NCBI GenBank assembly: GCA_009667805.1
Contig: CM019063.1
Coordinates: forward strand, 189,406,661-189,470,660
Direction of reading: 5' to 3'
DNA: 64,000 nucleotides
DNA from: Leptobrachium leishanense
Taxonomy: Eukaryota; Chordata; Amphibia; Anura; Megophryidae
The position numbers and the translations under genes are program-made. The notes beneath the pieces were generated by a model that saw nothing but the letters and a program-made list of their open reading frames with translations, searched no databases and had not been told where the DNA came from. Position 1 is the stretch's first letter. Each line of letters opens with the position of its first letter. Positions 1 to 9,728 of this stretch are shown one piece after another.

Positions 1-609
1 ACTCCATGAAGCCTGATCACTTTAATAAGCTGAAATGATTAATGGTAAATGGTTTGTGTCCCTTTAAGAACATACTAGATTCATAAATTATACATAATAT
101 TGGTGGTGAGTGCCAGTAGAACAGAAATTAAAAAAAGTACCTAATTTTACAACAAACACAAGCAGGGTTATTCAAAGAGCACCAAAATTCCACCGTAATT
201 TCGGTGCTCTTTCGTTCCGTGCACTTTGGGGAATCAAATTCCCGGACCCTGCGGTGAATTCAGCATTCACCGCCCCTGAAATGCAGGGAAAAGCCTCTGA
301 CCGCATCCGAAAAACTGCTGCAAAACTGGCAATTTGAACACAAAAACCGCACTGAAGGCGCTGAAAATAAAACAGAGTGATCTGAAAAACCGGCAAAAAA
401 AAAAGCCAAACGCACCTAATGATCTGCCGCAAAATCATTGACCGCATCCGAAAAATGTCGATAATCCACAGAAAGGGGTAGAAAAAAACATGCATATTTG
501 AAAAGCTATTTGCGAAAATCTACTGCACGAAAGTGCCTGAAAATTACATGTAAGGTCCTATGAATAATAATAAAAAGGTCTGTTACAGAAAATATAAAAT
601 CCTATTTAA

Positions 610-1843
610 CCCTTTCGCTGCTGAGGCTTTTCCCGCCCCTATGCTGAGGTCATTTTTACCTGTTTTGCGCATCATGTTTAAACGTGTTTTGAAGGCTTAT
701 TTTAGTATATGACCCAGACATATTATATATCGTTCTTTCCGTCAGACTCGGTAGATTCATAATATGTCATTATTATATGTATACGTTATGTCATGTCTGT
801 ATATTATAACAAAAAATGCAATAAAATATGTATTTTCAATAATTTACAATGTGTAAAGTGTTTTTTTCCACATTTTAACATGCGAGCAATTGCGGTTATA
901 TTTTGTATGGGGTGCGCTTGTTAAAAAAATTAGAGATGGGGTCTCGTTACATTTTTTTTTGGGGAAAATGACACTATTTTTAACAAACGCACCGCATACA
1001 AAAATCGTTAGTGCAGCATCATTGTTCACATTATAATTGAAATGGGAACAATATTGCTGCATTAACAAACCCAAAAAAATAAAAAAAAAGTGTTTAATTT
1101 TTTTTTTTTAATTTTTTTTTTTAATTTTTTTTTATTTTTATTTTTCATTTTTTTTTTTTTTTACAAAATTTTTCACTGTAGTGTTTGGTATCGCTGGAAC
1201 GGCCATGCTCTGGCCGATCCAACGATACCAAAATTTAACCCCTAGCTGCCACGGATCGGGAGATAGGGAGTTCATTGGAACTCCCTATCTCCACAGTTGG
1301 TGGCAGTTAGGGGTGAACTCTAGGACTGGCGTCATCATGCTACGCACGATGACGCCAGTCCTCTGGGGGAGTTCCCGGAGGCTTGGCCGACATCCAAGAT
1401 GTCGGCCAGCTCCGGGAAAGGATCGCGAACCGGCGCTTTTCAGCGCCGATTCGCGATCCAGCTCCCCAGGGGTTAATGCCAGGCATCATTTGGAAGGGCA
1501 GGCTGTGCCCTTCCAAATGATGCCTGGGTTAACCCCCTGTGCGCCGCCGATCGGGAGGGAGAGAGGTCCGAAGGACCTCCCCCCTCCCTTTCAGGCGCCT
1601 CCTCCGCACATGCGGGGGGCCTGAATTAGGTGTCATCGCGCCCCCGCGATGACACCTAATTCTGGCGGCTGCTGGTCCGGATGCCGGGCTGACATCCAGG
1701 ATGTCAGCCCGCACCGGAGGGGCCAGCGATCGGCCGGAACCCGGCCGAACGCTGACCCCAATGTGAGGACGCGCTCAGCGCGTCCTCAGCACACCAGCGG
1801 GACTGCTGAGGACGCGCTGAGCGCGTCCTCAGCAGCGAAGTGG
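610..1843 (+). mobile_element. TTAA-flanked hairpin-array element, copy 1
   Basis: A non-autonomous element flanked by TTAA on both sides (606-609 and 1844-1847), interrupting MITE A1. Ends are inverted: left CCCTTTCGCTGCTGAGG, right CCTCAGCAGCGAAGTGG. The TTAA target and CCCTTT-type terminus resemble vertebrate piggyBac-like elements; this superfamily assignment is inference. The left half (610-1180) is AT-rich with weaker foldbacks and a poly-T tract. The right half (1184-1835) is a GC-rich chain of hairpins. It has no transposase; open frames in it are artefacts of the palindromes. Other copies: 12659-13871 and 20867-21964 (both inverted), 32418-33654 and 62082-62808. Confidence 0.85.
1184..1835 (+). 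repeat. Array of 13 consecutive distinct hairpins
   Basis: Inverted repeats follow one another almost without spacers. Approximate limits: 1184-1232, 1235-1317 (nested inner stem 1259-1292), 1322-1362, 1374-1416, 1420-1459, 1479-1527 (outer extension 1469-1537), 1553-1589, 1592-1623, 1624-1661, 1677-1717, 1724-1754, 1765-1787 and 1803-1835. Stems are 10-20 bp with loops of a few bases, and each stem has its own sequence, so this is not a tandem repeat. The same order recurs in the copies at 32.4-33.7 kb and, inverted, at 12.7-13.9 and 20.9-22.0 kb. Several stems differ between copies by paired compensatory changes (see findings). Confidence 0.9.
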
Positions 1844-1994
1844 TTAAAGAAATCTGAAAAACTAATTTTGCCAAAAATATCCTGAAAAATGCCTAAAAGA
1901 GCCAACAAAAAGAGAATTTTTGCTGCAGATTAAAAGAATAAACGGCAAAATAAATTTTCAATAAAAACAGGAATATTTTTTACATTGAATCCTA

Positions 1995-2181
1995 TTATTA
2001 TTATTAATCTTTATATAGACAGCAACAGCATATTCCGCAGTGCTGTACAATAGGCACAGAATAGACAGGGTTACAATACATTTGAACAACATTTTGACAA
2101 AACAGTACAGGAGGAAACGAGGCCCTATTCCCGTGGGAATTCACAATCTAGAAGGGTTGGGGGAGGAAACAGGAGGAGAAA
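1995..2181 (-). mobile_element. L2-type LINE 3' end fragment
   Basis: Read on the minus strand it ends GTACAGCACTGCGGAATATG, then a TTTATA-containing stretch and an ATT-type microsatellite. This is the 3' tail seen at 4281-4350 on the larger L2 fragment. The internal part (CAGGGTTACAATACATT, AACAGTACAGGAGGA on the plus strand) also matches that copy. It is severely 5'-truncated, with no coding sequence, and sits inside family A MITE A1. Confidence 0.8.
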
Positions 2182-2465
2182 CCTATGGAATTCACCTGAT
2201 TAAACCTGCCGAAGGAAACAGAAAATCAGGGTATTTCACTGACATTTTGTTGCTGTTCGGTCTTCTCTGAATAGATTAACCATTACGTCTCTATGGGGGA
2301 GTTCACTGCTGCTGAAGATCCCCGTATTTTGCTGGCAATTTGCCAATATTTGGCGAATTGTCAGCTTTTGTATAGTTGAATGGCCTCCAAATTGCACAGT
2401 ATGGGGAAATTCACTGTTCGCTCCAATTTCAGGGCCAGTTCGGCTCTCTTTGAATAAACACTATA

Positions 2466-3182
2466 GTTTTATCAAGATGGTCAAAGTACTTGAAGGAGCT
2501 AGTTTACCGCAGACAGACAGAAGCAGACAATGACTTTACCTTTGGTCACCCTGACATTGTTTTCGGCTGTACAGGAAAGTGTTGTACAGATAATGCTGAT
2601 GAAGATTAATGTACTTCTGAAATTGTATTCAAAAGGAAAGATATACAAAGTTCCATTATTGAGGTGAGATGTATTGTGTGCTAAATGACAGTAGAAAAGT
2701 ATGCCCTCAGCCTTGTGACATGTACTTAGAACAATGTGTTTGCGGTAATCCTGTGTCACACTAATCATTTACACTGGGATCTGAGCAGTAGTCAGGAGAG
2801 TCTGGTTGTGGGAACAAAGAAATCCGGCTGATAGCCACTGCTAGTTTTCATCTTAATGCTGTTATCATGACATCTATTCCTCAAAAAACTCTAGAATACC
2901 GCCGAAGAATATATCAAATTATGTAATCTGAGAATCATAACCATATTACATCATTTGGAAACATGAGTAAGACTCACATTATTCTATGTTTCTTTCATTC
3001 CGCTAGCATGCATAAATGAATAATTCATCAATGAGAATTGATATGAAAAAACATTTTTCGTGTCCCCAAATTTTACATCATTCATTTCTTAAATGTCTAC
3101 TGGGTTATCTAGGCGGGGTTATTGCATTCTACCTCAGATAAAGAATTCAGTAATTGATCTTAATTGAATTGTGTAATTGAAC
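2466..3182. other. No recognisable feature
   Basis: AT-rich sequence with only short chance reading frames. I see no repeat shared with the rest of the window and no recognisable protein or RNA. Confidence 0.5.
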
Positions 3183-3257
3183 CCAGGACATACTTGAAAA
3201 CGAGAGAAATCTCAATGTATCCTTCCTGGTAAAATCCTTTATAAATAAATAATTAAT
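3183..3257 (+). mobile_element. LINE/SINE 3' tail fragment
   Basis: Contains GGACATACTTGAAAACGAG, then AATGTATCCTTCCTGGTAAA and CCTTTATAAATAAATAATT. The same tail ends the LINE at 38622-42380 (minus strand) and the SINE at 9531-9728, and recurs at 22497-22575. It is a 5'-truncated insertion of that LINE or its SINE partner. Confidence 0.75.
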
Positions 3258-3599
3258 TGTTTGTGATTTAGAGGTCTATTGATGGTCCAATTGTGAGCTT
3301 ATATAGTTGGTTTAGCCTGGTGTGTTCCTTATGGATTATACATATATTTTTGAAAGTCCTTTTTACATGTCTGTGCGTCCATCATACTGACTTCATTTTT
3401 CATCTTTGGTGATTAAGACATATATATATATTGTGTTGTTCATTTACTCATTTGATATACTGTACTATTGCAGTGTTTTTGATGCTTTTCAATAAAGAAT
3501 TTTTTTATTTGTTTGGTGTGCTTCCATGTTTATATATTGTGTTGATTTTTATGGGGCTAATTGAGGAGTGGTCCTATCTTACGGTTAGCACCCAATTGT

Positions 3600-4155
3600 G
3601 GGCACTATTACACTCTTCGCGCACAATTTTGCGCGTGCGCAAAAACGCATTAACGCGAGGGGCAAAACTCTTCGCGCTGAACATCGTATTACGTCTAACG
3701 CGAGTGACCCTGCGCGAACCCTGCGCGAGCGCAGGTTCGTGTGCGCATCCCATACTTAACAATGTGAGCGCAAATGCGTTTGTGCGCTGGTGCGCACATG
3801 GTATTACAATCTTAGCGCAAAATTTAACAGACAACGTTTGCGCGCATAATTTTAACGTCTTTGAAATGCTGGTGATAATGGCAAATCTGAACGTCCTGGC
3901 TGAAACCAATTACACCAGCCCGAGAAAAAAAAATACAGCAACGTATAATTACACATTCTACACATACCCAAAAAATAAAATTGAGAGGTTGTGCGTGTTT
4001 TTATTATTGCTGCAGCATATATACTCAGATTGATTTTGACAGGCGCAAAAACTGAACGGGAGACAATTGTGGTTCTTAATTCTGATTGGCTGAATCGCGT
4101 GAAAATACAGTCTGCCCACCGATTTCTGCACGCAACGTTAATGCGTGCGTGTTTT
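3600..4155 (+). mobile_element. Family B MITE, truncated copy B1
   Basis: Starts GGGCACTATTACACTCTTCGCG and continues through a CGCG/GCGC-rich stretch. It is collinear with 60897-61475, for example the shared block GAACGGGAGACAATTGTGG and CTGATTGGCTGAATCGCG. The right end is missing: at about 4155 the sequence changes to family A text. The open frame across 3431-4033 and its minus-strand counterpart are by-products of the palindromic GCGC composition, not genes. Confidence 0.7.
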
Positions 4156-4280
4156 TGCCTAAAACAATCCAGAAAAATACCTAAAAAAATAATTCAAGGC
4201 TTTTTGCTGGAACTGAAAAGATTAAATGGTGGAATAAAAATTTATAGAAAATATATATATTTTTTTATATTGAATCTTAT

Positions 4281-5645
4281 GGGATTATTATTATTATTCT
4301 TTATTTATAAAGCGCCAGCATATTCCGCAGCGCTGTACAATAAGCACAGTATAGACAGGGTTACAATACATTGAACAACATTTGACAAACAGTACAGGAG
4401 GAGATGAGGGCCCTATTCCCGTAGGAACTCACAATCTGGGAGGGTTGGGGTTGGAAACAGGAGGAGAGGACTGTAAGGTGAGAGTGATTGATGGTTGTGT
4501 CAGTGAGTTGGGTGGTAGGCTTCCCTAAATAGGAACGTTTTAAGGGAGCGTTTGAAGGAAGAGAAGTTAGGGGAAAGTCTGACAGTACGAGGGAGAGCGT
4601 TCCAGAGAGTGGGGGCTGCGCGTGTGAAGTCCTGCAGTCTATCATGGGAAGAGGTGATGCGGGGAGAAGCTAGGCGCAGGTCGCTGTTTGACCTTAGGGA
4701 GCGGGCTGGGGTGTATTTGGTGATTAGTGAGGACAGGTAGTGGGGCGCTGAGTTAGTGAGGGTTTTGTAGGTAAGGATAAGGATTTTGAACTTAATTCTG
4801 CAGTGGATGGGGAGCCAGTGAAGGGACTCGCACAGGGGAGCAGCAGAGACAGAGCGGCGGGTGAGGTGAATTAGCCTGGCGGAGGCGTTCAGGATGGATT
4901 GTAGGGGGGAGAGGCGGGACAGAGGGAGGCCAGATAAGAGATTATTGCAATAGTCGAGTCGGGAGATTACCAGGGCGTGTATGAGTTGTTTTGTGGTGAC
5001 AGCGGTAAGAAATGGCCGAATTCTGGAAATATTACGCAGTTGGTATCGGCAGGAGGAGGAAAGAGACTGGATGTGGGGGATGAAGGAAAGAGCAGAGTCA
5101 AGTGTAACTCCAAGACAGCGAACTTGGTTTGATGGGGAGATGGTGATACCCTCCACCATGATAGAGAAGTCAAGAGGTGGGGAGGCATTGGAGGGAGGAA
5201 TAAGTAGGAGCTCAGTCTTTGACATGTTGATCTTTAGGTGGTGGGAGGCCATCCAGGAGGAGATGCCAGATATACAGTCACTGACTTTTGAGAGGACAGG
5301 GGGAGAGAGATCAGGGGTAGAGAGGTAGATCTGAGTGTCATCAGCGTAGAGGTGGTAATTAAAGCCAAAGCTGTTGATGATTTTGCCCAGGGAGGAGGTG
5401 TAGATGGAAAAGAGCAGAGGACCAAGGACAGAGCCTTGAGGTACACCAACAGATAGAGGCAATGAAGAGGAGGAGTTACCAGCAAAGGACACACAGAAGG
5501 ACCTGTTGGATAAATAGGAGTCAACCCAAGCAAGTGCAGTGTCACCGAGACCCAGAGAGTTGAGGGTCTGTAGAAGGAGGGGGTGGTCAACAGTGTCAAA
5601 AGCAGCCGAGAGGTCGAGCAGGATGAGAATAGAATAGTGGCCGTG
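4281..5645 (-). mobile_element. 5'-truncated L2-clade LINE
   Basis: A minus-strand LINE fragment with the last part of the reverse transcriptase, the C-terminal region, a 3' UTR and the tail GTACAGCGCTGCGGAATATG, GCGCTTTATAAATAAAG and (AAT)n. The 5' boundary near 5645 abuts family A sequence, as expected from incomplete reverse transcription. Tail fragments of this family are also at 1995-2181 and, more diverged, at 63748-64000. Confidence 0.85.
4500..5645 (-). pseudogene. L2-like reverse transcriptase, C-terminal half
   Basis: The main open frame (5492 down to 4500, 330 residues) has RT motifs in order: [13 protein letters not shown] near residue 16, the catalytic YADDT box near residue 49, KTELL near residue 92, and the L2-type C-terminal motifs [11 protein letters not shown] and LWNALP. 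Upstream (about 5640-5492), frames in two registers encode the [17 protein letters not shown] motif (first RT aspartate) broken by a frameshift. The endonuclease domain and RT N-terminus are missing by 5' truncation. The protein would copy its own RNA at nicked chromosomal sites; this copy is dead. The L2 rather than Rex1 or CR1 assignment rests on the C-terminal motifs and tail. Confidence 0.85.
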
Positions 5646-5792
5646 TTTTTTGGCATGGGATTCGCATGTTTAAACCTGTCGAACTGAAGCACTGAAAATC
5701 AGGCATTTCGTCAACATTTCAGTGCAGTTTGGCATCTCTGAATAGATTAACCATTACTTCTATATGGGACAATTTCACTGCCGCCAAAGGTC

Positions 5793-5888
5793 GCCTGCCC
5801 CCACTGATTATGTCACAGGGAGCATCGCGTGATGTTTGCCGCCAGACATCACGTGGTGCGCCCTGTGACATAATCAGCAGGGGCAGGC
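5793..5888. repeat. Near-perfect 96-bp palindrome
   Basis: The left arm GCCTGCCCCCACTGATTATG and onward TCACAGGGAGCATCGCGTGATGT pairs with the right arm ACATCACGTGGTGCGCCCTG, then TGACATAATCAGCAGGGG and CAGGC. About 46 bp per arm with few mismatches and almost no loop, centred near 5840. It lies where the family A fragment stops matching other copies. Confidence 0.85.
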
Positions 5889-7082
5889 CAGAAGGCATAA
5901 CCTTAATCAGACTACTCATATAAAACATTTATTGGGAAGGGATTTAGTTGTTTGGTGCTTTTCTTTTATCATGATTCCAGCCTTGCAGTGCGTAAGAATG
6001 GCAAGAATTCCTGCGGATGAGCTGATGCAGGCCAGTTCTTACACTTTCCTGACCCATCTATTAGATCCGACCCAGGACTTTCCTGTAGCCTGCCATTTCT
6101 CTGACCCCATCCGACCAACAGGGATCCTCATCAACTCCCTATTTAATGGCAGTACACCCTCTTCTCAGTCCTCTGACTCGATTCCCTTGTCTGTAGGTGG
6201 GTCTGCTGCTTGAAGCTACAGTTACTTCCTTTGGTATCTGCTACTGTACTTGTTCTCCAGCAAGACTTCTGGGTTACCTACAGATACAGCCAGAAATACA
6301 GCAACCCCTGCCTAGCTGTCCTGCACAATCCCATGCTGTACTAAACCAAACTGTGCTGTACCATTTCGCCTAGCTGTGCTGTTTCATATCGTTAAGCCGT
6401 GCTGCATCATCTCGCCAAGCCATTCTGTATCATCTCACGAAGCCATACTGTACTTTCTCATCCAGCAGCAATTGCCGTGAGTGCCTGTCCATCAGTGTAG
6501 TGAACACCTGTCCATCTCTGTTGTGTGATCCTGCCTATCAGTGTCTTCTGTAAGTTCCTGTCTTGCAGTGTTGTGTCATCTTGCCTTCCATAGCGTCTAA
6601 GCGATGCTTTGGGTTATTGCCCTGCAGATTATTGAATCACTGCCCAGCAGTGCGGCGTGCTCACTATCCCCTAACCCTGCTGCCTTCACCATATGAACTG
6701 CTGCACTGGTTAACTCCATATTGACTCTCCTCATTTTACTCCTGTTGTCCAACAAACTAACATGTACAGCTGACGCTGTGTGCTTGTCTTAGAGTTTTTC
6801 TGTGTCTCGCCCTGGGGGTACCACCATGGCTGATGCTGATGCCACCCAGACAACTATCATACATGGCTCTTTGTATCTATGAAACTCTACATGACTATTC
6901 TGAACCTTCAGCTTTGTAAACTCTGGAAATAATGAACATTCATAGTACCTGAAAGTGTGCACTTTCAGCCCATATCCATTATATAACTATATCTTCAATA
7001 TGTTTAGGTAAATACAGGAAACAAAACTAAAATTGTGCCGGTGCCCAAATATATATGGACCTAGCTATATGTATATATACAC
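5889..7082. other. No gene; CT-rich degenerate repeats
   Basis: No recognisable protein. The part at about 6330-6600 has a loose repetition of CTGT and CATCTCG words (TGCTGTACTAAACC, TGCTGTACCATTTCGCC, TGCTGTTTCATATCG, TGCTGCATCATCTCGCC), a decayed tandem repeat of about 30 bp. The short frame at 5932-6213 has no recognisable domain. Confidence 0.5.
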
Positions 7083-7085
7083 TAT

Positions 7086-7972
7086 CAGGGTAATTCAAAG
7101 AGAATCGAAAAGTCACTGCACGTTCGGTGACTTTTCGTTCTCTTCAATTCGGTTAGTTTTGCCGATCCCATTTCGGTGACCCTGCGGTGTATTCAGCAAG
7201 CACCACAGGGTCCCCGAATTGCAGGGAAAGGCCGCCGCAAACCCAACGAAAACTAACCACAAAACCCGGCGAATGCACGCCGAAAACCCGCAAAAACATC
7301 TGGATTAACCCGCTGAAAACCATGGAAAAACCCGAGCAGGAGCTGATCACACGCAGCGAAGCCGCCGGAAAAACCCGACACCGCAGACGAAGGCGGTGAA
7401 TAAATTTGAAAAACAGTTTGCTTGAATGTTTGAAAAGTGAAATGCTGTTTGTGAAGAAACTACTGAGCGAAAATGTCTGAAACTTACATATGAGGTCCAG
7501 GGAATGATAATAAAGAGGGCTGTTACAGAAAAAAATAAGTAGACTTAAAAAAAATTAAAAAAATTATCGAGAAAAATGCTTAAAATATCCTAAAATAATC
7601 TATAAATAAAGAGACTCTTTTATAATGAACGGTTTATTAGATATTGAATTAAATCGGGAATATTTTTAACATTGAAGCCTATGGGATTCGCCTGAATAAA
7701 CCTGTCGAATTAAACCACCGAATGGCAGGGCATTTCGGGAACCTTTCACTGCTGGTTTGTGCTCTCTGAATAGCCGAAGCAGTGCTTTTTTATGGGGATT
7801 TCACTGCCCTCGAACAGGCACCGAACAGGCACCATATGTGCAGGCAACGCGCCAGGATTTGGCGAATTGCCTGCTCTCTGGATAGCCGAATGGCCGAGAA
7901 AGGTAACCGAACGCTGAATTTCAGCGTTTGGTTACCTTTCTCCAGCCATTCAGATCTCTTTGAATTACCCTG
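7086..7972. mobile_element. Family A MITE, complete copy A3
   Basis: Bounded by CAGGGTAATTCAAAGAG and CTCTTTGAATTACCCTG, both ends with the same T-to-A variant (GTAATTC/GAATTAC), so the termini are matched. TAT on both sides (7083-7085 and 7973-7975) is a possible 3-bp target duplication. Subterminal hairpins AGAACGAAAAGTCACCGAA-type and AACCGAACGCTGAATTTCAG-type are visible. There is no coding sequence. Confidence 0.85.
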
Positions 7973-9219
7973 TATATTACAAAAAGGATTCGCTCACCCA
8001 TCCAAATAATCAGAATCAGGTGTTCCAATCACTTCCATGGTCACAGGTGTATAAAATCAAGCACCTAGGCATGCAGACTGTTTTTACAAACATTTGTGAA
8101 AGAATGGGTCGCTCTCAGGAGCTCAGTGAATTCCAGCTTGGAACCATGATAGGATGCCACCTGTGCAACAAATCCAGTCGTGAAATTTCCTCGCTCCTAA
8201 ATATTCCATAGTCAACTGTCAGCTGTATTATAAGAACGTGTTTGGGACCGACAGGAACTCAGCCACGAAGTGGTAGGCCAGTGGTAAACTGATGGAACGG
8301 GGTCAGCGGATGCTGAGGCGCATAGTGCGAAGAGGTCGCCAACTTTCTGCGGAGTCAATCACTACAGACCTCCAAACTTCATGTGGCCTTCAGATTAGCT
8401 CAAGAACAGTGCGCAGAGAGCTTCATGGAATGGGTTTCCATGGCCAAGCAGCTGCATCCAAGCCATACATCACCAAGTGCAATGCAAAGCGTTGGATGCA
8501 GTGGTGTAAAGCACGCCGTCACTGGACTCTAGAGCAGTGGGGATGTGTTCTCTGGAGTGTCAAATCGCGCTTCTCCATCTGGCAATCTGATGGACGAGTC
8601 TGGGTTTGGCGGTTGCCAGGAGAACGGTACTTATCTGACTGCATTGTGCCAAGTGTAAAGTTTGGTGGAGGGGGGAATTATAGTGTGGGGTTGTTTTTCA
8701 GGAGCTGGGCTTGGCCCCTTAGTTCCAGTGAAAGGAACTCTGAATGCTTCAGCATACCAAGACATTTTGGACAATTCCATGCTCCCAACTTTGAGGGAAC
8801 AGTTTGGAGCTGGTCCCTTCCTCTTCCAACATGACTGTGCACCAGTGCACAAAGCAAGGTCCATAAAGACATGGATGACAGAGTCTGGTGTAGATGAACT
8901 TGACTGGCCTGCACAGAGCCCTGACCTCAACCCGATAGAACACCTTTGGGATGAATTAGAGCAGAGACTGAGAGCCAGGCCTTCTCGTCCAACATCAGTG
9001 TGTGACCTCACAAATGCGCTTCTGGAAGAATGGTAAAAAATTCCCATAAACACACTCCTAAACCTTGTGGACAGCCTTCCCAGGAGAGTTGAAGCTGTTA
9101 TAGCTGCAAAGGGTGGACCGACGTCATATTGAACCCTATGGATTAGGAATGGGTTGTCACTTAAGTTCATATGCGAGACAAGGCATGAAGGCAGTTGAGC
9201 GAATACTTTTGGCAATATA
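7973..9219 (+). mobile_element. Tc1-like transposon (family Tc1-a)
   Basis: Inverted ends: left TATATTACAAAAAGGATTCG, right GCGAATACTTTTGGCAATATA. It abuts the right end of MITE A3. The interior carries a transposase pseudogene (8104-9133). The length of about 1.25 kb is normal for Tc1 elements. Confidence 0.9.
8104..9133 (+). pseudogene. Tc1-like transposase (dead)
   Basis: Starts at ATG 8104 (MGRSQELSEFQLG). In order: an N-terminal helix-turn-helix (SSREISSLLNIP), a GRP-type linker, a second HTH ([20 protein letters not shown]) and the DDE domain with [18 protein letters not shown] and [14 protein letters not shown]. The second Asp and the Glu are present with the DD34E spacing. Damage: a stop at 8209, a frameshift near 8270, loss of the first catalytic Asp (the WSDES motif reads WSVKS near 8555), a frameshift in a G-run near 8670, and a TAA at about 9034. 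It cannot make an active enzyme. The family cuts and pastes DNA at TA sites. Confidence 0.92.
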
Positions 9220-9530
9220 GTGTATATCTATATATATTTCTCAAACATTAATGCTAGCAATCTCAATCTGCAAATCCTACGAGTGTATTCATCGGCTATA
9301 TCTACTAATATGTGTACAAGCCTTCTCCAGAGAAACTCCGATCAAGAGAAAACACAGATTTTAGACAATAAACAAGAAACAAATGGATGTGGAGATCTTG
9401 AAAGGAAGAGACCAACACTAGTGTAGCACTATTTAGCACTAAGGTCAATAAAGGAGCATGAGCCTCACAAGAAGTGAACTCTGACTACATGTGTCTTTAT
9501 TCCTTCTTGGTTCATTTTTTTTTTTTTTCA

Positions 9531-9728
9531 GAAAGGATTTTACCAGGAAGGATACTTTGAGATTTCTCTCGTTTTCAAGTATGCCCTGGGTGGCGAGTAT
9601 GTACCGTTAGGTGTTTTGCCCAAGGACACTTACTGAAGAGGTGCTCTTGCCGGGATCGAACCTGTATCTCCACAGTCTCTCTCCACGGCTATAGAGCAGT
9701 GATGTTATCTCTACTCCACCCTTCCGGC
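9531..9728 (-). mobile_element. tRNA-derived SINE with LINE 3' tail
   Basis: On the minus strand the head is tRNA-like: it begins GCCGGAAGGGTGGAGTAGAG (A-box region) and has a B box GGTTCGATCCCGGC whose CCGGC can pair with the 5' GCCGG. Next is a MIR/CORE-like GTCCTTGGGCAAAACACCTA, then the tail CATACTTGAAAACGAGAG and CCTTCCTGGTAAAATCCTTT, then an A-rich end. The tail is that of the LINE at 38.6-42.4 kb, its probable source of reverse transcriptase. Transcription would be by RNA polymerase III from the internal A and B boxes. Confidence 0.8.

Larger units (their letters stand above)
163..2465. mobile_element. Family A foldback MITE, copy A1 (interrupted)
   Basis: The left end reads CAGGGTTATTCAAAGAG and the right end CTCTTTGAATAAACACTATAG, the decayed inverse of it. 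Just inside the left end is a hairpin (AGAGCACCAAAAT / TTTCGGTGCTCT). The body is AT-rich with no coding potential. It is split by a TTAA-flanked hairpin element (610-1843) and by an L2 3' fragment (about 1995-2181); the MITE text resumes cleanly after each. The same body is found at 7086-7972, 53696-54614, 30668-31503 and 43025-46147. It is a non-autonomous DNA transposon of undetermined superfamily; no transposase source is in the window. Confidence 0.8.
4156..5790. mobile_element. Family A MITE fragment A2, split by an L2 insertion
   Basis: 4156-4280 matches the middle of family A (AAAATACCTAAAAAAAT, then a TATTGAATCTTATGGG motif). After the L2 insertion, 5650-5790 resumes with GGGATTCGCATGTTTAAACC and ATAGATTAACCATTACTTCT, as in A1 after its own L2 insertion. 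Both ends are lost: the left to family B sequence, the right to a large palindrome at 5793. Confidence 0.65.

Noticed and set aside
1181..1624. 147-residue frame in the hairpin array, and similar frames in the other copies
   Set aside because: GC-rich palindromes lack stops by composition; the frame is not conserved between copies.
3431..4033. 200-residue frame
   Set aside because: Most of it is a family B MITE with GCGC palindromes, and the other B copies do not keep the frame.
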